Part shown: piece by piece, positions 28,052 through 38,739 of the stretch | Layout of the letters: every line of letters begins with the position of its first letter | Numbering within the stretch: the first letter of the stretch is position 1 | From: Erwinia endophytica | GTDB lineage: Bacteria; Pseudomonadota; Gammaproteobacteria; Enterobacterales; Enterobacteriaceae | Direction of reading: 5' to 3' | NCBI RefSeq assembly: GCF_009295515.1 | Contig: NZ_RQVV01000061.1 | Span: 124,001 to 188,000 of the forward strand | Length of the DNA stretch: 64,000 nucleotides | Translations under genes and position numbers: made by a program | Notes under the pieces: model-generated | The model's input: only the letters and a program-made list of their open reading frames with translations | The model's database searches: none | Told to the model about the DNA's origin: nothing

Positions 28052-29364
28052 TGCGTCTTCGCTGCCGCCATCAGTGCTTCAATTTCATCCGCATCTTTCA
28101 CCACGGTATCCGTCAGGTTTTCGTTACCGTCTTGAGTAATAATGATGTCATCTTCGATACGAATACCGATACCGCGATATTCCGCAGGCACATCCGCATC
28201 CGGGGCGATATACAGTCCCGGTTCAACGGTAAGCGCCATGCCAACTTCCAACACACGGTCACGATCGTGACCATAGTGACCGACATCGTGAACATCCAGC
28301 CCAAGCCAGTGACTGAGGCCATGCATAAAGAACGGGCGATAAGCCTGCTCAGCAATCAGCGTGTCCACCTCTCCCTGCATCACACCAAGCTCAACCAGTC
28401 CGGTCACCATGATACGCACAACTTGCGCAGTCACCTCGCGAATGCTGGTGCCCGGACGATACAGCTCCAGCGCTTTGTACAGAGACGCCAGCACAATGTC
28501 GTAAATGGCACGTTGGGGCGCGGTGAATTTGCCGTTCACCGGGAAGGTACGGGTGATATCGCCGGCATACCCTTGTAGCTCGCAACCAGCATCGATCAAC
28601 ACCAACTCGCCATCACGCATCTGATGCTCGTTTTCGGTATAGTGCAGGATACAGCCATTCTCACCCGCCCCAACAATAGTGTTGTATGAGGGGAACCGGG
28701 CGCCATGACGGTTGAACTCGTGGTGAATCTCGCCTTCAAGCTGATATTCATACATCCCCGGACGGCACTGTTGCATGGCCCGGGTATGCGCCAGTGCGCT
28801 AATCCGTCCGGCTTCCCGCAGGATGGCCTGCTCCTCAGGCGATTTGAACAGCCGCATTTCATGCACCCAGGGCCGCCAGTCGGTCACACTGACAGGCGCA
28901 ATGAGATTCTGACGTGAACCACGACGCAGTTTTTCCAGCGCGGCAAACAGCAGCGTATCCGCGTAGGCATACCCCCCCTGAGCGTGATAAACCACCGCCA
29001 GCCCATTCAGCAACTGCGGCAGTTGTTCACTGATCTCATCAAAAGGCAGAGCGCGGTCAACTGACAGTTTCTCCGGTGCGGCATCCTGCCCCAGGCGACG
29101 ACCAAACCAGATCTCAGCCGTCAGATCGCGAACCCGATTGAACAGTACACTGTGGTGATGGCTTTCATCACTTTTGATCAATACCAGTACCGCTTCCGGC
29201 TCATTAAAGCCGGTGAAGTACCAGAAATCACTGTTCTGACGATAAGGATACTCACTGTCGTTGCTGCGGGTCACTTCGGGCGCGGCAAAAATCACTGCCG
29301 CACTGGCTGGCGCCATTTTTGCCAACAATGCCTGGCGACGACGCACAAACTCTTGTTGTGTCAT
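28048..29364 (-). CDS. pepP: Xaa-Pro aminopeptidase PepP
   Basis: Dimanganese aminopeptidase P that removes N-terminal residues preceding proline. It has 438 residues (E. coli 441). Metal ligands appear as Asp in LIDAGCELQGYAGDITRTF, His in HGLSHWLGLDVHDVG, Glu in TVEPGLYI and Glu in GIGIRIEDDIII. The start at 29364 (MTQQEFVRRR) has AGGAG six bases upstream; the earlier in-frame codon at 29388 has none. It lies between ygfB and ubiH. Confidence 0.97.
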   Translation of the reverse strand: MTQQEFVRRRQALLAKMAPASAAVIFAAPEVTRSNDSEYPYRQNSDFWYFTGFNEPEAVLVLIKSDESHHHSVLFNRVRDLTAEIWFGRRLGQDAAPEKLSVDRALPFDEISEQLPQLLNGLAVVYHAQGGYAYADTLLFAALEKLRRGSRQNLIAPVSVTDWRPWVHEMRLFKSPEEQAILREAGRISALAHTRAMQQCRPGMYEYQLEGEIHHEFNRHGARFPSYNTIVGAGENGCILHYTENEHQMRDGELVLIDAGCELQGYAGDITRTFPVNGKFTAPQRAIYDIVLASLYKALELYRPGTSIREVTAQVVRIMVTGLVELGVMQGEVDTLIAEQAYRPFFMHGLSHWLGLDVHDVGHYGHDRDRVLEVGMALTVEPGLYIAPDADVPAEYRGIGIRIEDDIIITQDGNENLTDTVVKDADEIEALMAAAKTQ

Positions 29365-29405
29365 CAGCTTCTCCTGAATGCAGTCCATATTAGAATCCGT
29401 CCAGC

Positions 29406-29987
29406 TTAATGCAGCGTCGGTTTTTTTACTTCCACGACGACATCAGGACTGGAATGGGTAAAGGTGTCATGGCAGAGCAGTGCCGCTACCCGCACGTATT
29501 CGATAACCTCTTCCAGCGACTGCTCCAGCTCTTCCTGATCTTCATCCTCATCATAACCGAGCTGAGCAATCGTACGCAGGTCATCAATAGCTTCTCCGGT
29601 TTCACCCTTCACTTTGTCCAGTTTAGGCTGTGACACGCCAAGGCCGAGCAAAAAGTGATTCACCCAGCCGGCCAATGCATCGGCGCGCTCGAACACCGTG
29701 GCGTCATCGTCTTCCGGCAACCACAGTTGGAACAAAAAGCCTTCATCCTCCAGTGAATCACCGATGCCCTGATGCAGTTGCTGCAATGGCTGGGCCAGTG
29801 ACTGGGAGAACGCCATCCCTTCGTTAGTCAGATCGTGAACCAGTGCTTGCCAGCTACTGTCTTTATTGCCGCCGCACAGTAATCCGCTGATCAGACCATG
29901 CATTTCAGCAGGCGTCATTCCCACTCCCTGCTGCGTCAGTATTGAAGCCAGCGCCTCATAGCCCGGCATGATGTTTGATAGTGACAT
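29406..29987 (-). CDS. ygfB: UPF0149 family protein YgfB
   Basis: Protein of 193 residues, acidic, with the YgfB core [31 protein letters not shown] and [31 protein letters not shown] (shown here only by its ends). Its biochemical role in enterics is not established; in Pseudomonas a YgfB homologue affects gene regulation. It is the first gene of ygfB-pepP-ubiH-ubiI and divergent from zapA across 169 bp. Confidence 0.95.
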   Translation of the reverse strand: MSLSNIMPGYEALASILTQQGVGMTPAEMHGLISGLLCGGNKDSSWQALVHDLTNEGMAFSQSLAQPLQQLHQGIGDSLEDEGFLFQLWLPEDDDATVFERADALAGWVNHFLLGLGVSQPKLDKVKGETGEAIDDLRTIAQLGYDEDEDQEELEQSLEEVIEYVRVAALLCHDTFTHSSPDVVVEVKKPTLH

Positions 29988-30156
29988 ACGTTTTGGTCGT
30001 CGTTGGCTGGTTAAGTTCGTGTTATGCTACCACCAGGTGCCTCAACGATTCCAGAAAGGGGTTGTTTCTTCTCAAGGGGTAGTTATCGATGCGCCATTCC
30101 CAGCCCACTGAGTGGTATGGGGGATTGACGGCGCAGTAATCAGTCAGGATGGTTTC

Positions 30157-30486
30157 ATGTCAGCTCAACCCGTAGATATTCAAATTTTTGGCCGTTCTTT
30201 AAGAGTAAATTGTCCGCCTGAACAGCTAGATGCGCTGAATATGGCAGCCGAGGACCTCAATCAGCGGTTGCAAGATTTAAAAGTTCGCACTAGAGTCACA
30301 AATACTGAGCAACTGGTTTTTATCGCTGCATTGAATATTTGCTATGAGCTGGCGCAGGAGAAAAGTAAAACCCGCGATTATGCCAGCAACATGGAACAAC
30401 GTATCCGTATGCTGCAACAGACCATTGAACAGGCGTTGCTTGAGCAAGGTCGCATTACGGAACAGGCAGGTCCTCAATTCGAATAA
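30157..30486 (+). CDS. zapA: cell division protein ZapA
   Basis: Tetrameric protein that cross-links FtsZ filaments at the division ring. It has 109 residues, the E. coli length. It begins [20 protein letters not shown]; an upstream in-frame codon at 30112 would add 15 unlikely residues. The globular head is at about 1-45, followed by a long coiled coil ([19 protein letters not shown]). It is followed by 6S RNA and fau, as in E. coli. Confidence 0.98.
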   Translation: MSAQPVDIQIFGRSLRVNCPPEQLDALNMAAEDLNQRLQDLKVRTRVTNTEQLVFIAALNICYELAQEKSKTRDYASNMEQRIRMLQQTIEQALLEQGRITEQAGPQFE

Positions 30487-30527
30487 CACCTTATCGCTGA
30501 CTGTGATACAGTAGCGGTGAAGTAAAA

Positions 30528-30710
30528 ATTTCTCTGAGATGTTTGCAAGCGGGCCAGTCCCCTGAGCCGATATTTCATACCAACAGAGTGTGGCGCTCTG
30601 TAACCTGTGAGCATACTCGGTTCGTCCGAGAAGCCTGATGGTTGCGACGGCACATTCACCTTGAACCAAGGGTTCAAGGGTTACAGTCTGCGGCGGCATC
30701 TCGGAGATTC
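30528..30710 (+). ncRNA. ssrS: 6S RNA
   Basis: 183-nt RNA that binds sigma-70 RNA polymerase by imitating an open promoter. It starts ATTTCTCTGAGATG and ends CATCTCGGAGATTC, forming the closing stem. The central bulge sequences match E. coli: CAAGCGGGCCAGTCCCCTGA on the 5' side and ACCTTGAACCAAGGGTTCAA on the 3' side. It lies 41 bp after zapA and upstream of fau, the conserved ssrS-ygfA arrangement. Confidence 0.98.
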
Positions 30711-30834
30711 CTTTCTTAGTTTTACCGGCAACGTGTTGTGGTTTCGGATCATAAATACGCCATTGTCGGCCGGGTAATATTGTCGGCTTCGGCCACCGGA
30801 TCACTAACCGTGATCTCCTGATACGGTGGAAATG

Positions 30835-31422
30835 ATGTCTCTCAACCTTCCTGAACGCCAGGATATTCGTCTTCGTGTTCGTCAGTTGCGTCGGGCTTTA
30901 ACACCTGAGCAGCAACAACTGGCCGCGATACAAGTCGCCGAACATGCGCTCAAGTTCTCTCCTGTCCAGCAGGCCCGCAAAATCGCGCTGTTCCTCTCTG
31001 TTGATGGTGAACTGAATCCCCATCCCCTGATGGCTAAACTCTGGCAACACGAGCAGGAAGTCTATTTGCCCGTCCTCCATCCCTTCGCGAAGGGACAACT
31101 GCTGTTTATCCGCTATGATGCCGCAACGCCGCTGACGCCAAACCGACTTGCCATACCTGAACCTCCGCTGGATATCCGCCATCTGGCAACACTGAACGAG
31201 TTGGATGTGTTAATGGTGCCATTGGTGGCGTTTGATTCTCAGGGGCAGCGTCTGGGGATGGGGGGCGGCTTTTATGACCGAACGTTACAGAACTGGCAAC
31301 AACACGGCGTTCTCCCGATCGGACTGGCCCATGACTGTCAGAGGGTCGAAGCACTGCCAGTAGCTGAGTGGGATATACCGTTACCGGCAATAATCACGCC
31401 CTCGAAAATCTGGCAATGGTAA
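30835..31422 (+). CDS. fau: 5-formyltetrahydrofolate cyclo-ligase
   Basis: Converts 5-formyl-THF to 5,10-methenyl-THF with ATP. It has 195 residues from ATG 30835; ATG 30832 and GTG 30826 are also in frame, and GGTGG at 30825-30829 fits the later starts best. The nucleotide-binding motif is RLGMGGGFYDRTLQNW near the C-terminus, preceded by DVLMVPLVAFD. Downstream of 6S RNA, it is probably read from the same long transcript, as in E. coli. Confidence 0.93.
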   Translation: MSLNLPERQDIRLRVRQLRRALTPEQQQLAAIQVAEHALKFSPVQQARKIALFLSVDGELNPHPLMAKLWQHEQEVYLPVLHPFAKGQLLFIRYDAATPLTPNRLAIPEPPLDIRHLATLNELDVLMVPLVAFDSQGQRLGMGGGFYDRTLQNWQQHGVLPIGLAHDCQRVEALPVAEWDIPLPAIITPSKIWQW

Positions 31423-31516
31423 AACGCTGAGCGCCAAACATCGTCCATAACGCAAGAGGCTTTATTCCCAACAGCGGCTCTCCGCACATTGCGGGGTCAT
31501 ACCCGCCAGCTAAAGA

Positions 31517-31543
31517 TAAAAAAGCGACCTGATTACGGTCGCT
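31517..31543 (-). terminator. serA terminator
   Basis: AGCGACC and GGTCGCT arms around a seven-base loop, followed on the minus strand by at least six T. It lies 47 bp downstream of the serA stop. It faces fau and may serve both directions. Confidence 0.8.
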
Positions 31544-31589
31544 GATTTTATTCAGGGGCAATTTTCCCTTAACGCTGGCCGTCGTCGGC

Positions 31590-32825
31590 TTAGAACAACA
31601 GACGTGCGCGGATAGTACCAGGAATCGCCTTCATCATCTGTAGCGCGGTATAAGCCACATCCTGCGGCGCATCGATATCAATCACCACATAGCCCATTGA
31701 TGGACTGGTTTGCAGATACTGTGCAGAGATATTGATGTCCTGTCCGGCAAAGATATGGTTAATGGCGGTCAGCACACCCGGACGGTTCTCGTGGATGTGC
31801 AGCAGGCGGCTCTTGTCACCATGCATCGGCAGGGAAACTTCCGGGAAATTAACCGCAGACAACGTGGAACCGTTATCAGAGTATTTCGCCAGCTTATCAG
31901 CCACTTCAATACCAATGTTCTCCTGCGCTTCCTGAGTGGAGCCACCAATATGCGGCGTCAGGATCACGTTATCAAACTCACACAATGGCGAATTGAATGG
32001 ATCACTGTTGCTCGCGGGTTCTTCCGGGAACACATCAATAGCCGCGCCAGCCAGATGGTTATCCGCCAGCACTTTGCACAGCGCCGGGATATCAACCACC
32101 GTACCGCGCGAAGCATTGATCAACAACGAACCCGGCTTCATCATCGCCAACTCTTCCGCCCCCATCATATTCTGCGTTGACGGCGTTTCCGGCACGTGCA
32201 GGCTGACTACGTCGCTCATATTCAGCAAATCGGACAGATGGCGAACCTGAGTGGCATTTCCCAGCGGCAGCTTGTTCTCAATATCGTAGAAGAACACATG
32301 CATGCCCAGGCTCTCCGCCAACACGCCCAACTGCATACCGATATGGCCGTAACCAATGATCCCCAGTTTCTTGCCGCGCGCTTCAAACGAACCCACCGCG
32401 ACTTTATTCCACACACCACGGTGTGCCTTCGCATTCGCCGCCGGTACGCCGCGTAGCATCAGCAACAGTTCACCGATAACCAGTTCAGCCACGGATCGAG
32501 TATTGGAGAAAGGTGCGTTAAATACCGGGATCCCTCGCTTCTCTGCCGCGCTCAGGTCAACCTGATTAGTGCCGATACAAAAACAGCCCACGGCAACCAA
32601 TTTTTCAGCCGCAGCAAAAATCTCTTCGGTGAGATGGGTACGCGAACGGATGCCAATAAAGTGTGCGTCACGGATCGATTTTTTCAGTGCTTCGCTGTCC
32701 AGAGCGCCTTTATGATATTCAATGTTGGTGTAACCAGACGCCCGTAAGTTATCAATTGCTTTCTGGTGCACGCCCTCCACCAACAGGAACTTAATCTTGT
32801 CTTTCTCCAGTGATACTTTTGCCAT
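31590..32825 (-). CDS. serA: D-3-phosphoglycerate dehydrogenase SerA
   Basis: First enzyme of serine synthesis, NAD-dependent, feedback-inhibited by serine through its C-terminal ACT domain. It has 411 residues (E. coli 410). The NAD-binding motif is KLGIIGYGHIGMQLG, catalytic residues lie in SRGTVVDIPAL and the His in VILTPHIGGSTQEAQ, and the ACT region is NRPGVLTAINHIFAGQDINI (about 349-368). Between serA and rpiA, 282 bp probably hold the promoter. Confidence 0.98.
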   Translation of the reverse strand: MAKVSLEKDKIKFLLVEGVHQKAIDNLRASGYTNIEYHKGALDSEALKKSIRDAHFIGIRSRTHLTEEIFAAAEKLVAVGCFCIGTNQVDLSAAEKRGIPVFNAPFSNTRSVAELVIGELLLMLRGVPAANAKAHRGVWNKVAVGSFEARGKKLGIIGYGHIGMQLGVLAESLGMHVFFYDIENKLPLGNATQVRHLSDLLNMSDVVSLHVPETPSTQNMMGAEELAMMKPGSLLINASRGTVVDIPALCKVLADNHLAGAAIDVFPEEPASNSDPFNSPLCEFDNVILTPHIGGSTQEAQENIGIEVADKLAKYSDNGSTLSAVNFPEVSLPMHGDKSRLLHIHENRPGVLTAINHIFAGQDINISAQYLQTSPSMGYVVIDIDAPQDVAYTALQMMKAIPGTIRARLLF

Positions 32826-33107
32826 TTCCCGATCCTATTTAGCAGACTTCAGATGTGGCTGATATAAGTCAGCCTTCTGTCAAAATATCAAAATTTACGC
32901 CAGCGGCAATACAAACAATGACTAGCAGGATAACACGCGCGGAATGCCACCAGGCACAAATCAACAGATAATCAGGGTACTCAGAACATCGTTAGAAGGA
33001 TCGCCCTGTCAATTAAGCTTATGTGACATAAGCCACCGAATTTCGCGATTAAACGAAAAGGTGTTTTTTTGCAGAAATTAACCGGCACCAGGACGATACC
33101 CGTAAGA

Positions 33108-33767
33108 TCACTTTTCTATGGTTTTCACACCAGAGGCGGTGCCAATCAGTGCGATATCGGCAGCACGCGTTGCAAACAACCCCACGGTCACCACACCCGG
33201 CAAGGCATTGATCGCCTTTTCCAGCGCGATGGGCTCCAGAATCACAAGGTTATGAACATCCAGGATAATGTTGCCGTTATCGGTCACCACATGCTGGCGA
33301 TACTCTGGCAAACCGCCCAACTTCACCAGTTCCCGCGCGACATAACTACGCGCCATCGGGATCACTTCAACCGGTAACGGGAATTTCCCCAGTACGTCAA
33401 CTTGCTTGGACTCATCGGCAATACAGACAAATTTATCCGCTACTGCCGCAATGATTTTCTCACGGGTCAGCGCGCCGCCGCCGCCCTTGATCATCTGCAT
33501 CAATCCATTGATTTCATCAGCACCGTCAACATACACCGAGAGTGAGTCCACCTCGTTGAGATCGAAAACCGGGATACCCAGGCTTTTAAGTTTGCGCGTT
33601 GAGGCCTCCGAACTGGACACCGCACCGTCGATCTGCTGTTTGATTGAGCCCAGCGCATCAATAAAATGAGCGGCGGTCGATCCCGTTCCCACCCCGACAA
33701 TGGTGCCTGGTTTAACATATTCCAGCGCGGCCCAGCCAACGGCTTTTTTCAGTTCATCCTGTGTCAT
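33108..33767 (-). CDS. rpiA: ribose-5-phosphate isomerase A
   Basis: Interconverts ribose 5-phosphate and ribulose 5-phosphate in the pentose phosphate pathway. It has 219 residues, like E. coli. Motifs are [16 protein letters not shown], the Asp pair in YVDGADEIN, and the catalytic Glu in [12 protein letters not shown]. It works with tktA, also in this window. It is divergent from argP across 194 bp. Confidence 0.98.
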   Translation of the reverse strand: MTQDELKKAVGWAALEYVKPGTIVGVGTGSTAAHFIDALGSIKQQIDGAVSSSEASTRKLKSLGIPVFDLNEVDSLSVYVDGADEINGLMQMIKGGGGALTREKIIAAVADKFVCIADESKQVDVLGKFPLPVEVIPMARSYVARELVKLGGLPEYRQHVVTDNGNIILDVHNLVILEPIALEKAINALPGVVTVGLFATRAADIALIGTASGVKTIEK

Positions 33768-33961
33768 GGTATATTCTCAATCCGTGCAGCTACAGTGTAG
33801 CGACAGTATAAAACAACCCCAGTATTGCCGGGCAGTATTTTCTGGCAGTTTGCCGGGCAGAACACCAGGCAACAGCGGATAAATGTGAGGTTGCACAGGG
33901 CAAACGGACCAAAATATGGCATAGTGCAATTTCCACACCTGAAAGAGAGTTAAACGACCCC

Positions 33962-34858
33962 ATGAAACGCCCGGATTATCGAACGCTTCAGGCGCTGGAT
34001 GCCGTGATCCGCGAACGCGGTTTTGAACGCGCAGCACAAAAGCTTTGTATTACCCAGTCAGCTGTTTCCCAACGAATCAAACAATTGGAAAACATGTTCG
34101 GTCAGCCACTGCTGGTGCGTACTGTTCCGCCTCGTCCGACTGAACAAGGACAAAAACTTCTGGCGTTACTGCATCAGGTCGAACTGCTTGAAGAAGAATG
34201 GCTGGGCGATGAAAACGGCGGCACCACCCCATTGTTGTTATCGCTGGCCGTCAACGCCGACAGTCTGGCAACCTGGTTACTGCCCGCGCTGAAAACCGTG
34301 CTGACCGACTCGCCGGTACGCCTGAATTTACAAGTGGAAGATGAAAGCCGAACCCAGGAAAGACTGCGTCGGGGTGAAGTCGTGGGGGCCGTCAGTATTC
34401 AGCCTCAACCGCTACCAAGCTGTCTGGTAGACCAACTTGGCGCACTGGATTACCTGTTCGTCGGATCAAAGGAATTCGCCACACGCTATTTCCCTAACGG
34501 CGTAACCCGTTCAGCATTACTGAAAGCCCCAGCTGTCGCTTTTGACCATCTTGATGATATGCATCAGGCTTTTTTACAACAGAACTTTGATTTGTCGCCA
34601 GGCAGCGTCCCCTGCCATATTGTTAACTCGTCAGAAGCCTTCGTGCAACTGGCTCGCCAGGGTACCACCTGCTGTATGATCCCACATCTGCAGATTGAGC
34701 GGGAACTGGCTGAGGGAGAACTGATTGACCTGACGCCAGGGCTGTACCAACGCCGTATGCTGTACTGGCACCGCTTCGCGCCGGAAAGTCGTCTGATGCG
34801 TAAGGTGACTGACGCGCTGATCGCCCATGGTCACCGCGTACTACGTCAGGGCGAATAG
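33962..34858 (+). CDS. argP: LysR-type regulator ArgP (IciA)
   Basis: Activates the arginine exporter gene argO when arginine is high and represses when lysine is bound; it also acts on lysine genes. It has 298 residues (E. coli 297). The helix-turn-helix is [20 protein letters not shown] (about 21-40), the linker helix follows, and the effector domain includes [20 protein letters not shown]. It stands 840 bp from yggE-argO, its known target region. Confidence 0.97.
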   Translation: MKRPDYRTLQALDAVIRERGFERAAQKLCITQSAVSQRIKQLENMFGQPLLVRTVPPRPTEQGQKLLALLHQVELLEEEWLGDENGGTTPLLLSLAVNADSLATWLLPALKTVLTDSPVRLNLQVEDESRTQERLRRGEVVGAVSIQPQPLPSCLVDQLGALDYLFVGSKEFATRYFPNGVTRSALLKAPAVAFDHLDDMHQAFLQQNFDLSPGSVPCHIVNSSEAFVQLARQGTTCCMIPHLQIERELAEGELIDLTPGLYQRRMLYWHRFAPESRLMRKVTDALIAHGHRVLRQGE

Positions 34859-34864
34859 CCATAA

Positions 34865-34887
34865 AAAGGGGGCTATCTCGCCCCTTT
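34865..34887. terminator. bidirectional terminator between argP and yggE
   Basis: AAAGGGG and CCCCTTT arms around a nine-base loop, with A-rich and T-rich ends. It lies between the convergent argP and yggE stop codons. Confidence 0.7.
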
Positions 34888-34903
34888 ATCCACGATGCAA
34901 TCA

Positions 34904-35629
34904 CTACTGATTGCGCTGCAATTCAAACACCACATCAACTTGATCGTCAAAATGAATGCTTTGCTGCTCATAAGTCTGCTCTGCGCTGGTCATCGGTGCC
35001 GCATCAGCGGTTTTGAACATCCTTACCATTGGCCCCGGATGATAATTATCCTCATGGTAACGAATGCTATAGACTGGCCCCAGCCGGGTATTAAAGCCCT
35101 TTGCCAATGCGCCAGCCTGCTGGATAGCATCATTTATCGCCGCCTGACGGGCCTTTTCTCGATATTGCTCCGGATTCGCCACGCCTAACTCCACCGAGCG
35201 GATCTCATTCAGGCCAGACTTCAGCGCACCATCCAGTAACGCATTCAGTTTGTCCAGTTGACGCACGGTAACCTGCACCTGACGCACGGCACGGTAGCCT
35301 TTCAGCTCCGATTTACCCTCTTTCAGATAGTTATATTCCGGCAGAGTCCTCAGGTTGGCGGCATTGATGTCTTGCTTCTTAATACCGTTTTTTTGCAAAA
35401 AATCAAAATACTGCGCAAGGCGAGTATCCGCCTGCGTTTTTGCCTCTGCGGCCTCTTTTGCAGAAACATTCACTTCAATCACCAAACTGGCGATATCCGG
35501 CGTGGCATCCACGCTGGCCTGGCCCGAGGTCGCCACATGCGGGCCATCAGGGACTTCGTCCGCCAGCGCTAAAGCAGGTATCGTTGCCAATCCCGTCATG
35601 GCGACCAGCGTCAAGGTTGTCAGCTTCAT
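34904..35629 (-). CDS. yggE: periplasmic SIMPL-domain protein YggE
   Basis: Protein of 241 residues with a signal peptide (MKLTTLTLVAMTGLATIPALALA, cleavage before DEVPDG) and a DUF541/SIMPL domain. E. coli YggE lowers oxidative stress damage when overproduced; its mechanism is unknown, and other SIMPL proteins form large oligomers. The region ATSGQASVDATPDIASLVIEV starts the domain. It follows argO by 69 bp on the same strand. Confidence 0.94.
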   Translation of the reverse strand: MKLTTLTLVAMTGLATIPALALADEVPDGPHVATSGQASVDATPDIASLVIEVNVSAKEAAEAKTQADTRLAQYFDFLQKNGIKKQDINAANLRTLPEYNYLKEGKSELKGYRAVRQVQVTVRQLDKLNALLDGALKSGLNEIRSVELGVANPEQYREKARQAAINDAIQQAGALAKGFNTRLGPVYSIRYHEDNYHPGPMVRMFKTADAAPMTSAEQTYEQQSIHFDDQVDVVFELQRNQ

Positions 35630-35698
35630 CCCGTATCCTCCATATCGTGCGTTTACATCGGCCTCGCTATGACCGCATTTCCTCTGGTGAGTTCCTTG

Positions 35699-36325
35699 TT
35701 ACAGATAACCCACCGCCTGCATCGCCAACTTACCCGCAATCCCCCACATCACCATCCCCACCAGCAAGTTGATAATGCGCTGAACCGCCGGTGCTTTCAG
35801 CCATGGCGAGAGCCAGGAAGCCAACAACGCCAGACCCAAAAACCACAGCAGCGATGCGCTGACTGAGCCAAGAGCAAACCAACCGCGCGCCCCGACCGGT
35901 AACTGCCCACCCAGGCTACCCAGTACCATAAAAGTGTCGATATAAACATGTGGGTTAAGCCAGGTCACGGCCAGAATGGTGGCAATAATACGCCAGCGCC
36001 CTTGCTTCATCGTCTCGTTCGCGGCGAGATCGACATTGCCGCTCAGCGCGATACGGAATCTCCCCCAGCCATACCACAACAGGAACAACACTCCGCCCCA
36101 GCTAACCAGATTCAGCAACAAGGGAGACTGCGTCAGTAGAGCGCTACCACCGAATATCCCAGCGTAAATCAGAATAACATCACTCAGCGTACAGAGTCCG
36201 GCGGCCATCAGATGATAATGACGACGCATGCCCAGGTTCATCACCAACGCGTTCTGCGGCCCCAACGGCAAAATTAATGCCATGCCAAACAGCAATCCCT
36301 GAAAAAAAACAGATAACACCACCAT
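35699..36325 (-). CDS. argO: L-arginine exporter ArgO
   Basis: LysE-family inner-membrane exporter of arginine (and the toxic analogue canavanine). It has 208 residues with six predicted helices; the hallmark [19 protein letters not shown] lies in the first helix and loop, and [12 protein letters not shown] in the middle. The ATG at 36325 follows GGGGGAGG by two to four bases; an in-frame TTG at 36340 is rejected. In E. coli it is activated by ArgP, whose gene lies nearby. Confidence 0.95.
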   Translation of the reverse strand: MVVLSVFFQGLLFGMALILPLGPQNALVMNLGMRRHYHLMAAGLCTLSDVILIYAGIFGGSALLTQSPLLLNLVSWGGVLFLLWYGWGRFRIALSGNVDLAANETMKQGRWRIIATILAVTWLNPHVYIDTFMVLGSLGGQLPVGARGWFALGSVSASLLWFLGLALLASWLSPWLKAPAVQRIINLLVGMVMWGIAGKLAMQAVGYL

Positions 36326-36431
36326 TTCCTCCCCCTGCAATCCATGCTGGCGAGTGTAGCGGCGCTTAATTATTAGATAAAATTAAAATAAATAATAATA
36401 AATCACATTTACTAATGAATAAGATCGAAGA

Positions 36432-36455
36432 AAAGGCGGTTCAGCGACCGCCTTT
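36432..36455 (-). terminator. mscS terminator
   Basis: AAAGGCGGT and ACCGCCTTT form a 9-bp stem with a six-base loop. It lies 19 bp after the mscS stop, and TTTTC follows on the minus strand. Confidence 0.75.
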
Positions 36456-36474
36456 AACTGACTGATGACTCCGC

Positions 36475-37368
36475 TTACGGCTGAGCGTTCTCCGGAACTT
36501 TCTGCCCACTCTGCGGCGCCTGAGCAGCCTTATCGTGGTGCAGATGAACGTCCATTTGCGGATAGGGAATACCGATGCCATTAGCATCGAGCGCACGTTT
36601 AATGTTCTTCAGCAGATCCCAGTACACATCCTGCAAATCACCCGACTGACTCCAGCAACGCACTACGAAGTTCATTGACGAAGCGGCCAGTTCATTCAGG
36701 CCAACTTGCACGCCCATATTCTGCAACACACGGGTGTCGGCATCAACGACTTCACGCAGCAGTTTAATCACCTGATCCACGTCGGCATCATAAGCCACCC
36801 CGACGATAAACTCATTACGACGCAGTGGCTCACGGGAAAAGTTAACGATGTTACCGGCGATAATTTTGCCGTTTGGCACCACCACGATTTTACCGTCGGC
36901 AGACTTCAAGGTAGTAGAGAAAATCTGTACGCTCAACACCGTGCCCGTTACACCGATATCAATAAAATCCCCCGCCCGGAAAGGTCGGAAGGTCACCAGA
37001 AGTACCCCTGCCGCCAGGTTCGCCAGTGACCCCTGCAAGGCCAGACCAACGGCCAAACCCGCGGCACCTAATACCGCAATCACCGACGCCGTTTGCACAC
37101 CGACCCGGCCCAACGCAGCAATCAACGTAAAGGCAATCACCCCATAGCGCACCAGAGCAGACAAGAAGTCAGCGACCGTGACATCGATATGGCGAGAAGT
37201 CATTAATTTATTCAGCGTGTTAGAAATAATACGCGCCACAATCATCCCAACAATGATGATGGCAATCGCCGCAATAATATTAACGGCGTAGCTCAGCAGC
37301 AACTCCTGGTTGCGTACTAACCAACTACCTGCATTATTGATGTCATTTACTACATTAAGATCTTCCAT
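36475..37368 (-). CDS. mscS: small-conductance mechanosensitive channel MscS
   Basis: Heptameric channel of the inner membrane that opens under membrane tension during hypo-osmotic shock. It has 297 residues (E. coli 286). Three helices lie in the first 130 residues; the pore-lining third helix with its Gly/Ala pattern is [20 protein letters not shown], followed by the beta domain ([20 protein letters not shown]). The C-terminal tail [13 protein letters not shown] is somewhat longer than in E. coli. It stands between argO and fbaA. Confidence 0.96.
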   Translation of the reverse strand: MEDLNVVNDINNAGSWLVRNQELLLSYAVNIIAAIAIIIVGMIVARIISNTLNKLMTSRHIDVTVADFLSALVRYGVIAFTLIAALGRVGVQTASVIAVLGAAGLAVGLALQGSLANLAAGVLLVTFRPFRAGDFIDIGVTGTVLSVQIFSTTLKSADGKIVVVPNGKIIAGNIVNFSREPLRRNEFIVGVAYDADVDQVIKLLREVVDADTRVLQNMGVQVGLNELAASSMNFVVRCWSQSGDLQDVYWDLLKNIKRALDANGIGIPYPQMDVHLHHDKAAQAPQSGQKVPENAQP

Positions 37369-37514
37369 TTGGTTATCCTGTTGTGGCTCTCAGTGGGAAT
37401 TAAGCAGTTAATCATTGCCAGATGAAGCTGGCATCCCAAACCTCAAGCGTAACCAAAAACAGTGCTCTCTGCCAAATAACCTGTGAAATTAATCATTTGT
37501 TATCCACTTAAACT

Positions 37515-37538
37515 AAAAAAAAAAGCCCCTTTCGGGGC
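37515..37538 (-). terminator. fbaA terminator
   Basis: GCCCC and GGGGC arms with a four-base loop, followed on the minus strand by ten T. It lies 26 bp after the fbaA stop and marks the end of the epd-pgk-fbaA transcript. Confidence 0.9.
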
Positions 37539-37563
37539 CTTTAAGGAGCCTGAACTCAAAAAA

Positions 37564-38643
37564 TCACAACACGTCTACCGCGTTCAGTTCTTTGAAGGCC
37601 TGCTCCAGGCGGGTAATCATTGAAGTCTGAGCTGCACGCAGCCATACACGCGGATCATAGTATTTTTTGTTTGGCTTATCGGCACCTTCCGGGTTGCCCA
37701 ACTGAGCCTGCAGGTAGCCTTCGTTCTTTTTGTAGTACTGCAAAATACCATCCCAGGTCGCCCACTGGGTGTCAGTATCAATGTTCATTTTGATAACCCC
37801 GTAGCTGATCGATTCTTCAATCTCAGCGGCAGAAGAACCGGAACCACCGTGGAATACGAAGTTCAGGGAATTATGCGGCAGATTGTGTTTCTTGCTCACA
37901 TAGTCCTGGGAATTACGCAGAATCGTTGGCGTCAGCTTAACATTGCCTGGCTTATAAACACCGTGCACATTGCCGAAAGAGGCAGCAATGGTGAAACGTG
38001 GGCTGATTGCGTTCAGTTTTTCGTAAGCGTAATCGACATCTTCTGGCTGAGTGTATAGCGCCGAAGCGTCCATATGGCTGTTATCAACACCATCTTCTTC
38101 ACCACCGGTACAGCCCAGCTCAATTTCCAGCGTCATGTTGATTTTGGCCATACGGGCCAGATACTTGCTACTGATCTCAATGTTTTCTTGCAGAGACTCT
38201 TCTGACAGGTCGATCATGTGAGAAGAGAACAGCGGCTTACCGGTTTTCTTGAAGTGGGCTTCTCCCGCCTCCAGCAGGCCGTCGATCCACGGCAGCAGTT
38301 TCTTCGCACAGTGGTCAGTATGCAGGATAACCGGCACACCGTAGTGTTCCGCCATCTGGTGGACATGATGCGCGCCAGAGATTGCCCCCTGAATAGCGGC
38401 AGCCTGTGGCTTATCAGACTTCATGCCTTTGCCTGCGATAAATGCAGCACCGCCGTTAGAGAACTGGACGATTACCGGCGCTTTTACTTTCGCAGCCGTT
38501 TCCAGAACCGCATTGATAGAATCAGTACCCACACAGTTCACGGCAGGCAGTGCGAATTTATTTTCTTTCGCAACTTGAAAAATTTTCTGTACGTCATCGC
38601 CGGTGACAACGCCTGGTTTTACGAAATCAAAAATTTTAGACAT
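37564..38643 (-). CDS. fbaA: class II fructose-bisphosphate aldolase
   Basis: Zinc-dependent aldolase of glycolysis that splits fructose 1,6-bisphosphate. It has 359 residues from ATG 38643, the E. coli length; the upstream in-frame codon at 38709 lacks support, while AGGAC lies eight bases before 38643. Zinc ligands are in VILHTDHCAKK and ELGCTGGEEDGVDN, and the phosphate loop is in VFHGGSGSSAAE. It is the last gene of epd-pgk-fbaA. Confidence 0.98.
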   Translation of the reverse strand: MSKIFDFVKPGVVTGDDVQKIFQVAKENKFALPAVNCVGTDSINAVLETAAKVKAPVIVQFSNGGAAFIAGKGMKSDKPQAAAIQGAISGAHHVHQMAEHYGVPVILHTDHCAKKLLPWIDGLLEAGEAHFKKTGKPLFSSHMIDLSEESLQENIEISSKYLARMAKINMTLEIELGCTGGEEDGVDNSHMDASALYTQPEDVDYAYEKLNAISPRFTIAASFGNVHGVYKPGNVKLTPTILRNSQDYVSKKHNLPHNSLNFVFHGGSGSSAAEIEESISYGVIKMNIDTDTQWATWDGILQYYKKNEGYLQAQLGNPEGADKPNKKYYDPRVWLRAAQTSMITRLEQAFKELNAVDVL

Positions 38644-38739
38644 ATTTTTTGTCCTGTTCGTCGGTCGTATGTAAGAGATTCTGCACCTGCGAATAGCCAG
38701 GTCAATCATTACAACGGGAGTTACCTCCCGTCCTAAAGA

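Noticed and set aside
31423-31589. SibC/Ibs-type toxin-antitoxin RNA between fau and serA
   Set aside because: E. coli carries sibC here, but the 167-bp gap contains no small hydrophobic Ibs-like frame or matching RNA, only the serA terminator.
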